Notes: generated by a model not told the origin, from the letters alone. A stretch of 64,000 nucleotides of DNA from Coriobacteriia bacterium (GCA_030655755.1 JAUSOQ010000043.1:62001-126000); one strand, 5' to 3'; positions 46,624-56,005 are shown, counted from the stretch's first letter. Numbers and translations: made by a program.

Positions 46624-47668
46624 CTTCATACCTAACATAGCGCGCTACCCGACGTACCAGGTCTTCCTTGCAGCGGTCGCATCGATGCTGCTGGCAGGTA
46701 TGCTGTTCCCACTGTGGATACGGCTCCTGCGATTCCGCAACATCGGACAGCAGGTTCGAGCGGATGGGCCACAGGGACATCTCGTCAAACAGGGCACGCC
46801 GACCATGGGTGGCGTGCTGATATTGCTGGTGGTGGCCATCGTCTATCTCGGTATGGGTAACATCGGCCGACTCGGCATCGTCGCTTTCGTCGCGCTCTTC
46901 GGGTGTGGTCTACTCGGCTTCATCGATGACTACGCCAAGGTCGTACACGAGCGCTCACTGGGTCTGCGCCCGAGGGCGAAGATCTTGGGGCAAGCGTTCA
47001 TCGCTGCGAGTTTCGGCATCATCGCGGTGAACTGGGCCCACATCTCGCCTGTGGTGGCGTTGCCGTTCGGCTCCGAGCTTGATCTTGGTGCTGTCACCAG
47101 TACTTTCACCGTTGGCGGTCTTGATCTGAGCATCCCGTGGCTGTATGTGGGACTGGTGTTCTTCATGATCATCTCGTTCTCCAACACCGTGAACCTGACA
47201 GATGGTCTTGATGGTCTGGCAGCGGGAACGGTCATGATCATCACCCTCGCGTTCGCGGCCATCGCGTATCGACAGGACCATCTCGAGGTCGCGCTCTTCG
47301 CGTCCTCGATCACAGGCGCGTGCATCGGTTTTCTGTGGTACAACAGCTACCCTGCTGACATCTTCATGGGCGACACGGGATCACTCGGTCTGGGAGCCGC
47401 GGTCGCGGCGCTCGCCATCGTCACCAAGACCGAGTTGCTGTCTGTTCTCATCGGCGGCATCTACGTCATCGAGGGTCTCTCGGTGATCTTGCAGGTCGCG
47501 AGTTTCAAGGTGACCGGGAAACGCATCTTCCGTATGGCGCCCATCCACCATCACTTCGAGATGAAGGGATGGAGTGAGACGCAGGTCATGGTGCGCTTCT
47601 GGATCATCACCGGCATCTTGGCAGGCGGCGGTTTCGCGCTCTACTTCGTGGGATCGGTGTGGCAGTAG
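46616..47668 (+). CDS. mraY: Phospho-MurNAc-pentapeptide transferase
   Basis: 350 residues, ten membrane helices. Standard MraY motifs: TPTMGGVLIL (about 61-70), FIDDYAKV (about 102-109, catalytic Asp pair), NLTDGLDGLAAG (about 192-203), FMGDTGSLGLG (about 251-261) and PIHHHFEMKGWSE. It transfers phospho-MurNAc-pentapeptide to undecaprenyl phosphate, giving lipid I. The non-canonical relative at 25780 lacks several of these. Confidence 0.97.
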   Translation: MFNFIPNIARYPTYQVFLAAVASMLLAGMLFPLWIRLLRFRNIGQQVRADGPQGHLVKQGTPTMGGVLILLVVAIVYLGMGNIGRLGIVAFVALFGCGLLGFIDDYAKVVHERSLGLRPRAKILGQAFIAASFGIIAVNWAHISPVVALPFGSELDLGAVTSTFTVGGLDLSIPWLYVGLVFFMIISFSNTVNLTDGLDGLAAGTVMIITLAFAAIAYRQDHLEVALFASSITGACIGFLWYNSYPADIFMGDTGSLGLGAAVAALAIVTKTELLSVLIGGIYVIEGLSVILQVASFKVTGKRIFRMAPIHHHFEMKGWSETQVMVRFWIITGILAGGGFALYFVGSVWQ

Positions 47669-49054
47669 ATGGAGAGCTTGCGTGGACATGTACTCGTGTT
47701 GGGACTCGGTCGCTCCGGCGTCGCCGTTGCCTCGCGACTTGCTGCTGATGCTGCTGCAGGCGCCGATCTGCGCGTCAGCGCGGTAGACGCTGCCGGAGGA
47801 CCGCGACTTGCCGAGCGCGCGGACACGCTCCATGCCTGCGGTGTTGAGGTGCGTCTTGGGACGACAGAGCTTCCCGATGACGTGGATCTCATCGTTGTGA
47901 GTCCGGGTATCCCGCCGAGAAGTCCGCTCATGCAGGCCGCATTCTCCCTCGGCGTGCCGGTGATCTCCGAGATCGAACTGGCGTATCGGCTCGCGGTATC
48001 GCCGTTCGTTGCGATCACCGGTACCAACGGTAAGACGACGGTGACCTCGCTTGTGGCCCACCTGCTGCGCGAGTCGGGTATTCCGTGCGAGACGGTCGGC
48101 AACATAGGCGCGCCCGCGACCGCGATCGTGGGAGAGGTCGGTCCGGCGACACTGCTGGTCACAGAGGTCTCATCGTTCCAGCTCGCCTACACCGAACGCT
48201 TCCATCCTCGCGTGTCGGTGCTGCTCAACATTACGCCGGACCACATCGACTGGCACGGGTCGCTCGAGGCGTACGCGGTCGACAAGACCAAAGTGTTCGC
48301 CAATCAGACGGTCGGTGATATCGCCGTGATCGATGTCGACGATGAAGGTTCGGCACCCTATGCGGATCGGATCGAACTACAGGGCGCACGCGTGTGTCGT
48401 GTGAGCCGCGCCCGGCGTTTCCGCAACGGTGCGATGGTAGTCGACGGTGTGCTCTGCCTTGACGAGGACGGCGCGCTTGTCGAACTCGTGCCCGCTGTTG
48501 AGTTGCGCATCCGGGGCGAGCACAACGTCAGCAACGCACTCGCAGCTGCAGCAGCCGCTCTTGCTGCGGGCGCCGATCTTGAGGGTGTCCGAGCGGGTCT
48601 GCGCACGTTTGCACCGGTCGCACACCGTCTCGAGCCCGTTGGCGAGGTCGGAGGCATCGAGTTCTTCAACGACTCCAAGGCCACGAATCCGGATGCGGTC
48701 TTCAAAGCGCTCACGTCTTTTGATGAGCGCGGCGTCGTGGTATTGCTCGGCGGTCGCAACAAGGGCAACGATTTTCGTCCTCTAACCGAGGAGGTCCGTG
48801 CGCGTTGTCGTGCTGCCGTCGTGTTCGGCGAATCGGCAGCCGATATCGCCGAGGCGTTCGGCGAGGGTGGCTTTGCGGTCGTGCGTACGCCGGATCTGCT
48901 GCAAGCCACACGTGCTGCTTTCGAACTCGCGCATCCGGGTGATGTCGTGTTGCTGTCGCCCGCATGTGCATCCTTCGACCAGTTCGACGATTACGAGCAG
49001 CGAGGGGACCGCTTCAGGGAGATCGTCGCGTCCATGCGCGAAGGCGGTGAGTGA
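47669..49054 (+). CDS. murD: UDP-MurNAc-L-alanine:D-glutamate ligase
   Basis: 461 residues, starting directly after the mraY stop. N-terminal Rossmann part (VLGLGRSGVAVASRL), ATP loop ITGTNGKTTVTS (about 112-123), NITPDHIDWHGSLEAYAVDKTKVF and GEHNVSNALAAAAAALAAG; the C-terminal domain has FNDSKATNPDAVFKAL. Adds D-glutamate. GTG/TGA overlap region leads to ftsW. Confidence 0.96.
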   Translation: MESLRGHVLVLGLGRSGVAVASRLAADAAAGADLRVSAVDAAGGPRLAERADTLHACGVEVRLGTTELPDDVDLIVVSPGIPPRSPLMQAAFSLGVPVISEIELAYRLAVSPFVAITGTNGKTTVTSLVAHLLRESGIPCETVGNIGAPATAIVGEVGPATLLVTEVSSFQLAYTERFHPRVSVLLNITPDHIDWHGSLEAYAVDKTKVFANQTVGDIAVIDVDDEGSAPYADRIELQGARVCRVSRARRFRNGAMVVDGVLCLDEDGALVELVPAVELRIRGEHNVSNALAAAAAALAAGADLEGVRAGLRTFAPVAHRLEPVGEVGGIEFFNDSKATNPDAVFKALTSFDERGVVVLLGGRNKGNDFRPLTEEVRARCRAAVVFGESAADIAEAFGEGGFAVVRTPDLLQATRAAFELAHPGDVVLLSPACASFDQFDDYEQRGDRFREIVASMREGGE

Positions 49055-49055
49055 C

Positions 49056-50309
49056 GTGGCTCGCCGCGCGAAGGCGAGGAGTGCCCCGACCTATTTGTTG
49101 CTGGGCTCGTCCATAGTGCTGTTGTTGGGCGGGTTGCTTATGATCTACTCCGCATCGTCTGTCTCGGCGTATGTCAAAGAAGGCGACAGCTACTTCTACC
49201 TTGTGAAGCAGGCGCGCTACGTGGCGATCGGCGTGCTAGCGCTGTTCGTTGCATCGAGGTGGGACTTCCGTGCAAAGGGGTTGCTGAAGGCCGAACTTGC
49301 CGCATGGGCGATCTGGGGCGTGTCTTTCCTGGGCCTCATCCTGGTGCCGCTGATCGGTATCGAGGCTGGTGGCGCGAAGCGGTGGCTGTTGATCGGTCAG
49401 GTCTCCCTGCAGCCGTCCGAGTATGCCAAGCTCGGCTGTCTGTTGGTGGCGGCTGTGCTGCTGGTCGAATACAAGCGGCGCGATATCGATGGCAAGCAGT
49501 TCCTCATCCGGTTGCTCGGCATGCTGACGCCGGTCGTACTCCTCGTGATGCTGCAGCCAGACATGGGCACGACGATGTCGATCCTCATCGCCGTCTTCCT
49601 GCTGCTGTGGCTCGGCGGTATCGACTGGCGCGTGTTGGCAAGCACGGGCATCGGCGGTGTCGCGCTGGCGGTTCTAATGATCTTCGTCGAAGGCTACCGC
49701 ATGGATCGCCTGACCGGTTTCCTCGACCCGTGGGCTGACCCTCTTCGCACGGGCTACCAGATCATCCAGGCGAAGTACGCGTTCGGGTCAGGTGGGATCA
49801 CGGGCGTGGGGCTCGGCCTCTCTCGGCAGAAGTTCGCCTATCTGCCTGCGGCGCACACTGACTTCATATTCGCGATCATCGGCGAGGAGGCGGGTCTTCT
49901 TGGCACGCTTGGCGTCATCGTCGCGTTTGCGGCATTCACGTACGCGGGCATCCGCATCGCGCTGGACTGCAAGGACCCGTTCGGGCGTCTGATGGCGGGG
50001 GGTCTGACGGCGATGATAGCCACACAGGCGATCATGAACATGGCAGCGGTGACCGGACTGATGCCGGTGACGGGCATCCCGTTGCCGCTCGTGAGCTACG
50101 GTGGTTCATCATTGACGTTCACAATGGGTTGCATCGGTCTCATTCTGGCGGTTTCGCGGCATAGTAAGGTTGCGAGACGTGCAAGGGTACGTGATATCTC
50201 CGAGAGCAAGGGGTACGTGCGTGCGAGTACTGATGAGCGGCGGCGGGACCGCGGGCCACGTCTATCCGGCATTGACGGTGGCCGCGCAGCTAGCCGAAAG
50301 CGGGCATGA
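49056..50309 (+). CDS. ftsW: Lipid II polymerase FtsW
   Basis: 417 residues from the GTG at 49056, one base after murD; the frame extends upstream antisense-like through murD but without family sequence. About 10 membrane helices of the SEDS family. Motifs: LLMIYSASSVSAY in helix 1, GGAKRWLLIGQVSLQPSEYAKL (about 107-128), QPDMGTTMSI, HTDFIFAIIGEEAGLLG (catalytic Asp region), and GIPLPLVSYGGSSL. Glycosyltransferase of septal wall synthesis with FtsI. The basic C-terminus overlaps murG by 89 bases, which is long and depends on the murG start chosen. Confidence 0.94.
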   Translation: MARRAKARSAPTYLLLGSSIVLLLGGLLMIYSASSVSAYVKEGDSYFYLVKQARYVAIGVLALFVASRWDFRAKGLLKAELAAWAIWGVSFLGLILVPLIGIEAGGAKRWLLIGQVSLQPSEYAKLGCLLVAAVLLVEYKRRDIDGKQFLIRLLGMLTPVVLLVMLQPDMGTTMSILIAVFLLLWLGGIDWRVLASTGIGGVALAVLMIFVEGYRMDRLTGFLDPWADPLRTGYQIIQAKYAFGSGGITGVGLGLSRQKFAYLPAAHTDFIFAIIGEEAGLLGTLGVIVAFAAFTYAGIRIALDCKDPFGRLMAGGLTAMIATQAIMNMAAVTGLMPVTGIPLPLVSYGGSSLTFTMGCIGLILAVSRHSKVARRARVRDISESKGYVRASTDERRRDRGPRLSGIDGGRAASRKRA

Positions 50310-51321
50310 CGTAGCGTTCGTCGGCACGCCGCACGGCCTGGAAGCCCGTCTCGTTCCCGAGGCGGGCATCGAGTTCTTCTCGGTGCCATCCAAAGGTTTC
50401 GACCGCTCGCGTCCATGGACGCTGCTGACCGCGAGTCTTACGGTGCTCATATCGCTTGTGCGTGCAGTCGCGATCGTGCGCCGGTATCGTGCCGACGTCG
50501 TAGCCGGCTTCGGCGGCTATGTATCACTGCCGGTGGGTGCGGCTGCGGTACTCACGGGTACACCGCTGGTGCTTGCCGAACAGAACTCGGTACCGGGGCT
50601 TGCCAACCGGGTGTTGTCTCGGTGGGCGCGCGCGGCGGCGATCACCTGCGAAGGCTCCCGCAACTACCTCAAGCATCCAGAGAGGGCGGTGCTCGTAGGC
50701 AATCCGGTCAGAGCCGCGGTACTGGCTGCGGATCGCACGGCAGGGCGTGCTGCGCTCGGACTGCCGGACGATGCGCTCGTGTTGTTGGTGTTCGGTGGTA
50801 GTCGTGGAGCCAGGCACATCAATGACAGTATGGTGGCGCTGTGGCCGGTACTGACGATGATCGATGGTTTGCAGGTCGTGCATGTGGCAGGTAGGATCGA
50901 GGTCGCTTCCGTTCGGGAGCGGATCACTGCGGTCGGTGGTCCTGACGGGCGCTATCGCGTGTTCGAGTACATCGACGGGATGGGCGACGCTATCGCGGCA
51001 TGCGACGTGATCGTGGCCCGTGCGGGAGCGACTTCCATCGCTGAGATCACGGCTATCGGCAGAGCGACAGTACTTGTCCCGTACCCGTACGCGACCGACG
51101 ATCACCAGACACTGAATGCGCGTGCGGTGAGCGAAGGTGGTGGCGCGATCGTCATCGCCGACGGCGAGCTTGACTCGCCAATGTTAGAAGAGGCGCTGCG
51201 CGCGCTTTTCACTGACGGCGAGCTGCGCGAGCGTATGGCGTCCGCCTCAAGAGCGCTCGGTAGGCCGAACGCGGCGACGGAGCTCGCAGCACTCGTGACG
51301 GGCGCAGCACGACAGAGATGA
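50221..51321 (+). CDS. murG: Lipid II synthase MurG (UDP-GlcNAc transferase)
   Basis: 366 residues from GTG 50221 (AAGGGG upstream); ATG 50233 is the other possible start. GT28 fold: SGGGTAGHVYPALTVA (about 6-21), GFGGYVSLPVGAAAVLTGTPLVLAEQNSVPGLANR (central), GGSRGARHIN in the second domain and ARAGATSIAEI for the UDP-sugar site. Converts lipid I to lipid II on the inner membrane face. Confidence 0.94.
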   Translation: MRVLMSGGGTAGHVYPALTVAAQLAESGHDVAFVGTPHGLEARLVPEAGIEFFSVPSKGFDRSRPWTLLTASLTVLISLVRAVAIVRRYRADVVAGFGGYVSLPVGAAAVLTGTPLVLAEQNSVPGLANRVLSRWARAAAITCEGSRNYLKHPERAVLVGNPVRAAVLAADRTAGRAALGLPDDALVLLVFGGSRGARHINDSMVALWPVLTMIDGLQVVHVAGRIEVASVRERITAVGGPDGRYRVFEYIDGMGDAIAACDVIVARAGATSIAEITAIGRATVLVPYPYATDDHQTLNARAVSEGGGAIVIADGELDSPMLEEALRALFTDGELRERMASASRALGRPNAATELAALVTGAARQR

Positions 51322-51356
51322 TATCCGGTCTTATGGGGTCGTATGGAAGGAGACGC

Positions 51357-52760
51357 GTGGTTGGAGCGTACGCGCATTTCATAGGTGTGGGCGGAGCCGG
51401 CATGAGCGGTATCGCCCGCGTTCTGCATGACCGCGGTAAGGTCGTCACTGGTTCTGACCTCAAGGCATCGCGCTACGCGACAGCGCTTCAGGAGGCCGGT
51501 GTGACGGTCCACATCGGGCACGACGCCGCCAATCTTGGGGATCCGGAGATCGTCGTGATCTCCTCGGCAATACCCGAATCGAACCCGGAGCTGGCCGAGG
51601 CGCGCAGGCGCGGTCTCGAGATATGGCCGAGGGCGAAGATGCTTGCGCACCTTGCGGGTGATGACAAGATGCTTGCTGTTGCGGGGACTCACGGCAAGAC
51701 GACGACGAGCTCGATGCTCGCGACAGTGCTTGATGGAATGGGACTGGATCCGACGTTCCTCATCGGCGGCGAACTGAACGACATGGGCGCTAATGCCCGC
51801 TGTGGCACTGGCGAGTACTACGTGGTGGAAGCGGATGAATCCGACGGCTCGTTCCTGCATATGGATCCGCATGTCGCGCTTGTGACGAATGTGGAGGCCG
51901 ACCACCTCGACCACTATAAGGATCTGGCCGAGGTCGTGGAGACCTTCGCGGCCTTCATTGCCAGAGTACCGGCAGACGGCATCGCCGTCGTGTGCGGAGA
52001 CGACTTGGGACTGTCAGCTCTCGCACATGAAGCGGGGGAGTGTCGGGTCGTCACGTATGGGTCGCTCGATGAGTGTGACGTGCGATGTAGTGAGTTCGAG
52101 CCGGTCGGTCTTGGTCACCACTTCACCGTTACCTTGCCCGATGGTGCATCGGTGCGTGCCTACGTGCGCGTTCCAGGCGTGCATAATGTCGTGAACGCGA
52201 CGGGTGTTCTAGCGGCCATGTGGGCGCTGGGCCATAACGTGTCAGCTGTCGTCACTGCCCTTGAGCGCTTCAGTGGCGTCAGGCGACGCTTCGATGAAGT
52301 GGGTGTCATCGGCGGCGTGACCATCGTTGATGACTACGCGCATCACCCGACCGAGGTACGTGCCACACTCGCGGCTGCACGCCAAGGAGCGTTCGATCGT
52401 GTATGGGTCATCTTCCAACCTCATCGCTACAGTCGTACCGCAGCGTTGGGCGGTGACTTCGGTGTGTCGTTTGGCGAGGCGGATCGGCTCGTGCTCATGG
52501 ATGTCTACAGCGCTGGTGAAGCGCCGCTACCCGGAGTGTCCGGCAAGACGGTGCTCGACGCTGTACTCGACCACACGCCGCATGCTCGAGCCGCTTACTT
52601 CCCGCACCGCATCGACATCGCCGACTACGTGGCTGATCGTGTGCACCCCGGTGACCTTGTGATGACGATGGGTGCGGGTGACGTCACGACACTCGGCAGC
52701 GAGCTTATTCGCGAGATCGGTCGTCGTGTCGAGGCCGTCGAGGAGGCAGCGTGTCGCTAG
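51357..52760 (+). CDS. murC: UDP-MurNAc:L-alanine ligase
   Basis: 467 residues from GTG 51357, four bases after AAGGAG; the ATG at 51318 would add residues without family sequence and lacks a ribosome site. FIGVGGAGMSGIARVL (about 8-23), ATP loop GTHGKTTTSSM (about 108-118), VEADESDGSFL, TNVEADHLDHY and the C-terminal DDYAHHPTEV. First of the four Mur ligases. Overlaps murB by 10 bases. Confidence 0.95.
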   Translation: MVGAYAHFIGVGGAGMSGIARVLHDRGKVVTGSDLKASRYATALQEAGVTVHIGHDAANLGDPEIVVISSAIPESNPELAEARRRGLEIWPRAKMLAHLAGDDKMLAVAGTHGKTTTSSMLATVLDGMGLDPTFLIGGELNDMGANARCGTGEYYVVEADESDGSFLHMDPHVALVTNVEADHLDHYKDLAEVVETFAAFIARVPADGIAVVCGDDLGLSALAHEAGECRVVTYGSLDECDVRCSEFEPVGLGHHFTVTLPDGASVRAYVRVPGVHNVVNATGVLAAMWALGHNVSAVVTALERFSGVRRRFDEVGVIGGVTIVDDYAHHPTEVRATLAAARQGAFDRVWVIFQPHRYSRTAALGGDFGVSFGEADRLVLMDVYSAGEAPLPGVSGKTVLDAVLDHTPHARAAYFPHRIDIADYVADRVHPGDLVMTMGAGDVTTLGSELIREIGRRVEAVEEAACR

Positions 52761-53662
52761 CTACTGCATATACATACCTCGCGCGCGCTATCTCGGGCAC
52801 CGTATGTCGCAACGAGTTGATGGCGAAACACACGTCGTTTCACATCGGGGGTCCCGCAGACCTCTTTATCGTGTGTGACACGACAGCAGATGTTGCGGAG
52901 ACACTCACGGCGCTTGCCGACGAGCACGTGCCCTACACTGTTGTCGGCAAGGGCACGAACCTGCTTGTCGCAGACGAGGGTTATCGCGGCGCCGTCATCG
53001 TCCTCGGCAAGCAGTTCAAGAAGCACATCCGCGATGGTGATCGCCTTGAAGCCGGCGCCGCGTGCATTCTCGCATATGTCGTACAGGACGCCTTCGCCCA
53101 GGGTCTCGGAGGACTGGAGTTCGCGGTAGGCATACCGGGCACGCTTGGCGGGGCTCTTGCGATGAACGCTGGTTCGCGGGAGCAGTGGATAGGCGCTGCG
53201 ACCGAGTCGGTGACGCTGTTCGTCTTAGGTGAGGGGCTGTTGCGCCTGCGTGCTACCGAGGTGGGATGGGGCTATCGCACCTCAGGACTCAGCGAGCGGG
53301 GAATCATCCTTGAGAGTGTTCTACGGCTCTCACCTGAGGATCCCGATAGGATCCGTGCAGCCATGGAGGCGAACCTTGCGCGACGCAAGGGGACACAACC
53401 GCTAAGAGCGTCGAGTGCGGGAAGCGTGTTCATGAACCCGGTAGGCGACTCAGCAGGGCGGTTGATCGAGACCGTCGGGCTCAAAGGCATGCGGCTGGGT
53501 GGCGCACGGGTATCTGACGTACATGCGAATTTCATCGTCAATGATGGTGGCGCGACTGCTGCAGACGTACTCGGACTTGTCGGCAAGATACAGATGGCAG
53601 TGAAGGACAGATATGGAATCGACCTCCGGCCAGAGATCCGGTTCCTCGGGGAATCCGGGTAA
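52751..53662 (+). CDS. murB: UDP-N-acetylenolpyruvoylglucosamine reductase
   Basis: 303 residues, GTG start. FAD enzyme that makes UDP-MurNAc. HTSFHIGGPADLF (about 27-39), VVGKGTNLLV (FAD loop), GLEFAVGIPGTLGGALAMNAGSRE, the general-acid Ser region in ASSAGSVFMNP and a short C-terminal Glu stretch typical of the type II (Gram-positive) form. Overlaps ftsQ by 50 bases. Confidence 0.95.
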   Translation: MSLATAYTYLARAISGTVCRNELMAKHTSFHIGGPADLFIVCDTTADVAETLTALADEHVPYTVVGKGTNLLVADEGYRGAVIVLGKQFKKHIRDGDRLEAGAACILAYVVQDAFAQGLGGLEFAVGIPGTLGGALAMNAGSREQWIGAATESVTLFVLGEGLLRLRATEVGWGYRTSGLSERGIILESVLRLSPEDPDRIRAAMEANLARRKGTQPLRASSAGSVFMNPVGDSAGRLIETVGLKGMRLGGARVSDVHANFIVNDGGATAADVLGLVGKIQMAVKDRYGIDLRPEIRFLGESG

Positions 53663-54590
53663 ACGCAAGAAAGTCCATGTTGGGACCGGTGCGCCGAGTA
53701 GGCGCTTGACTGCTGAGCCACAACTTAAAGTCAAGGTTGAGGCTAAGCATGAAGCACCAGGTCAGACGCATAGCCACGGTGAGCACCGTGGATCTTCGGG
53801 CTATTCGACCGGGCGTTCGCGCGCGGGCGATGCCACTGCGCGAGCGAAGCGTGAGGAGCGCGCGCGCCGTCTGGCTCAGCATTCGCGTACCCGGCGCATA
53901 CGTCTGGTCGTCGTCGTGGCATTATCGATCGTCGTCGTGGGCGGCTTGTTCGCGCTCTATCGGTCACCGTTGTTCGCGATCAAGGTGGTCGACGTGCAGG
54001 GAGCCGAGCTGCTGAGTGTTGAGACTGTGCAAACACTCGCCGCAGTACCAGAAGACGCAACGCTGCTGCGGTATCCGAAGAAGGCCATCATCGCCCGTGT
54101 CGAGGCTGACCCATGGGTCGAGGTAGTGATCCTTACCAGGGACTTTCCTGATACGTTGCGCATACGGGTGACCGAGCGCACGCCTGTTGCGCTCGTCGAC
54201 ATGGGTGAGAAGTTCTGGGTGGTGGACTCCACCGGCATGGTGCTCGGGGAGCAGTCCTTTGAGGATACCGCGACGCTTATAGTCATCCGGGATGTCCAGG
54301 GTCTTGATCCAAAGCCGGGAAGACGCTCTTCATCGGACACGCTCGACAATGCCCTGAAGGTGCTCGTCGGTATCGGTGGCGAGCTTCGTGGCAAGGTGCG
54401 TGCGATCTCTGCACCTACCGTTGATGAGACGACACTACTCACCATAGACGCCATCGAGATCCTGATGGGAGAGGCTGTTGAAGTCGAAGATAAGGCGTTC
54501 CTTGCTCTAAGCATCATGAAGGAGCAGGCGGGCAAGGTAGTATTCATCGATGTCAGGTCGATTGACAACCCGGTATCAAGAGGGTTGTAA
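53613..54590 (+). CDS. ftsQ: Division protein FtsQ/DivIB
   Basis: 325 residues. A long basic cytoplasmic part (about 1-95, rich in Lys/Arg/Ser), one membrane helix (about 98-118), then a POTRA domain (FAIKVVDVQGAELLSVETV, about 120-138) and the beta domain with VVILTRDFPDTLRIRVTERTP. It links FtsL/FtsB to FtsZ-ring constriction. Start inside murB; last gene before the ftsZ promoter region. The long cytoplasmic tail resembles actinobacterial FtsQ. Confidence 0.88.
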   Translation: MESTSGQRSGSSGNPGKRKKVHVGTGAPSRRLTAEPQLKVKVEAKHEAPGQTHSHGEHRGSSGYSTGRSRAGDATARAKREERARRLAQHSRTRRIRLVVVVALSIVVVGGLFALYRSPLFAIKVVDVQGAELLSVETVQTLAAVPEDATLLRYPKKAIIARVEADPWVEVVILTRDFPDTLRIRVTERTPVALVDMGEKFWVVDSTGMVLGEQSFEDTATLIVIRDVQGLDPKPGRRSSSDTLDNALKVLVGIGGELRGKVRAISAPTVDETTLLTIDAIEILMGEAVEVEDKAFLALSIMKEQAGKVVFIDVRSIDNPVSRGL

Positions 54591-54784
54591 CATCGTCACT
54601 GGCCTGGGGATATCGGAGAGTATTCGGTGGGATTCCAGTGTCGTCCTCAATCGTTATGGGAAAGTGTTGCAAACGCCTTGCGTGTAGGGTAAGGTTTGTG
54701 TCAAGATTGACATTTGCATCATAACAGTGTACATAAACTTGAGGTTGAGAGTAGACCTATAGAGCGGCTTTTGGAGGCACGAAG
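54591..54784. promoter_or_regulatory. Promoter region of ftsZ
   Basis: 194 bases, AT-rich relative to neighbours, no gene. Two promoters can be drawn. P1: -35 TTGCAA (54667-54672), 17 bp, -10 TAAGGT (54690-54695), overlapped by the MraZ-box-like AAAGTGT at 54661. P2: perfect -35 TTGACA (54707-54712), 17 bp, -10 TACATA (54730-54735). A 6-2-6 inverted repeat TGTCAA-GA-TTGACA (54699-54712) covers the P2 -35 and could be an operator. Confidence 0.6.
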
Positions 54785-55855
54785 ATGCTGGAGACGGGGG
54801 CGAACTATCTCGCGGTGATCAAGGTCGTCGGGATAGGCGGTGGTGGTACGAACGCCGTGAACCGCATGGTCGAGGCTAACGTGAAGGGCGTGGAGTTCAT
54901 CGCGATCAACACGGACGCGCAGGCGCTGCTCATGTCAGATGCCGACTACAAGGTGCATGTGGGCGTGGGTCTGACGAAGGGTCTTGGTGCGGGGGCTGAT
55001 CCGGACGTTGGATATCAGGCCGCCGAAGAGAACAAAGCGGAGATCAAAGAGGCGCTGCAAGGCGCGGACATGGTATTCATCACTGCAGGTGAAGGTGGTG
55101 GTACCGGTACGGGCGCGGCACCGGTGATCGCGCAGATCGCCAAGGAGGAGATCGGGGCTCTCACGGTCGCGGTCGTCACACGACCGTTCGCGTTCGAAGG
55201 ACGCAAGCGTGCACTCCAGGCGGAAGAAGGCATCAAGCGCCTTAAGGATTACGTCGACACGCTGATCATCATCCCGAACGACCGCTTGTTGCAGGTGGCC
55301 GAGAAGAAGACGTCGATCCTGGATGCGTTCCGCATCGCCGACGACGTGCTTCGCCAGGGCACGCAGGGCATCACTGATCTCATCACTGTCCCGGGTCTCA
55401 TAAACCTGGACTTCGCTGACGTCCGCACCATCATGCAGGACGCAGGTTCCGCGCTCATGGGTATCGGTCTGGCCGCTGGAGAGAATCGTGCGCATGAGGC
55501 TGCAAAGGCTGCTATCTCGAGTCCATTGCTTGAGTCGAGCATCGAAGGTGCACAAGGCGTGCTGCTCTCGATCTCCGGCGGAAGCGATCTCGGTCTGTTC
55601 GAGGTCAATGAGGCGGCGGAGGTCGTGGCTGCGGCCGCGTCACCCGAGGCGAATATCATCTTCGGAGCCGTGATCGATGACTCACTCATGGACCAGATAC
55701 GTGTGACTGTCATCGCCACCGGCTTCGGTACCAAGCGTAAGCAAGAGACGATGGAGTTCGAATCGGTGGGCGACGGTGCTTCGATGCCGACCTTTGAGCC
55801 ACTCGTCGAAGAAGAGTTGGACATTCCAGCTTTCCTTAAGCGCCGCAACTTCTAG
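54785..55855 (+). CDS. ftsZ: Cell division GTPase FtsZ
   Basis: 356 residues. Tubulin-like GTPase that polymerises into the Z ring. Motifs: [13 protein letters not shown] (about 17-29), [15 protein letters not shown] (tubulin signature, about 102-116), [11 protein letters not shown] (catalytic Asp loop, about 203-213). The C-terminal linker is very short (about 20 residues) and ends in the conserved peptide [11 protein letters not shown] that binds SepF and other partners. No ftsA is present; sepF is encoded at 62409. ftsZ has its own promoter region and is followed by a strong terminator. Confidence 0.98.
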   Translation: MLETGANYLAVIKVVGIGGGGTNAVNRMVEANVKGVEFIAINTDAQALLMSDADYKVHVGVGLTKGLGAGADPDVGYQAAEENKAEIKEALQGADMVFITAGEGGGTGTGAAPVIAQIAKEEIGALTVAVVTRPFAFEGRKRALQAEEGIKRLKDYVDTLIIIPNDRLLQVAEKKTSILDAFRIADDVLRQGTQGITDLITVPGLINLDFADVRTIMQDAGSALMGIGLAAGENRAHEAAKAAISSPLLESSIEGAQGVLLSISGGSDLGLFEVNEAAEVVAAAASPEANIIFGAVIDDSLMDQIRVTVIATGFGTKRKQETMEFESVGDGASMPTFEPLVEEELDIPAFLKRRNF

Positions 55856-55861
55856 CGATAT

Positions 55862-55889
55862 ACGGCCCCGTGCAATGACATGGGGCCGT
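55862..55889 (+). terminator. Terminator after ftsZ
   Basis: 11-bp stem (ACGGCCCC core with GGGGCCGT, extended by a G-T and two pairs) and a 6-base loop, 7 bases behind the ftsZ stop; followed by TTCAATTA. Confidence 0.7.
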
Positions 55890-55897
55890 TCAATTAT

Positions 55898-55941
55898 GAG
55901 CCGCCGTACGACGAGTGAGAGAGCTCGTTGTACGGCGGCTC
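55898..55941. repeat. 18-bp inverted repeat between ftsZ and the PLDc_N-like gene
   Basis: Arms 55898-55915 and 55924-55941 pair over 18 bp with a single G-T pair, around an 8-base loop. No T run follows on either strand. It lies between the terminators of two convergent genes and could be a bidirectional terminator, an RNA element or a protein-binding site. Confidence 0.8.
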
Positions 55942-55952
55942 TCATACACAAA

Positions 55953-55981
55953 GCCCCGCCCCGCTGTTCGCGGGACGGGGC
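55953..55981 (-). terminator. Terminator of the PLDc_N-like gene
   Basis: On the - strand, a stem of 6 plus 5 bp with one internal mismatch (GCCCCG / CGGGGC outer pair) and a 5-base loop, followed by TTTGTGT. It lies 25 bases behind the stop of the gene at 56006 and is convergent with the ftsZ terminator. Confidence 0.65.
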
Positions 55982-56005
55982 CGTTCTCACTGTGTTACCG
56001 CATCC

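Noticed and set aside
48798-49055. Upstream extension of ftsW through murD
   Set aside because: The extra 86 codons are out-of-frame murD sequence without a ribosome site; the GTG at 49056 starts family-like sequence.
55898-55941. Possible CRISPR repeat or transposon end
   Set aside because: Only a single inverted repeat; no spacer array, no transposase and no target duplication.
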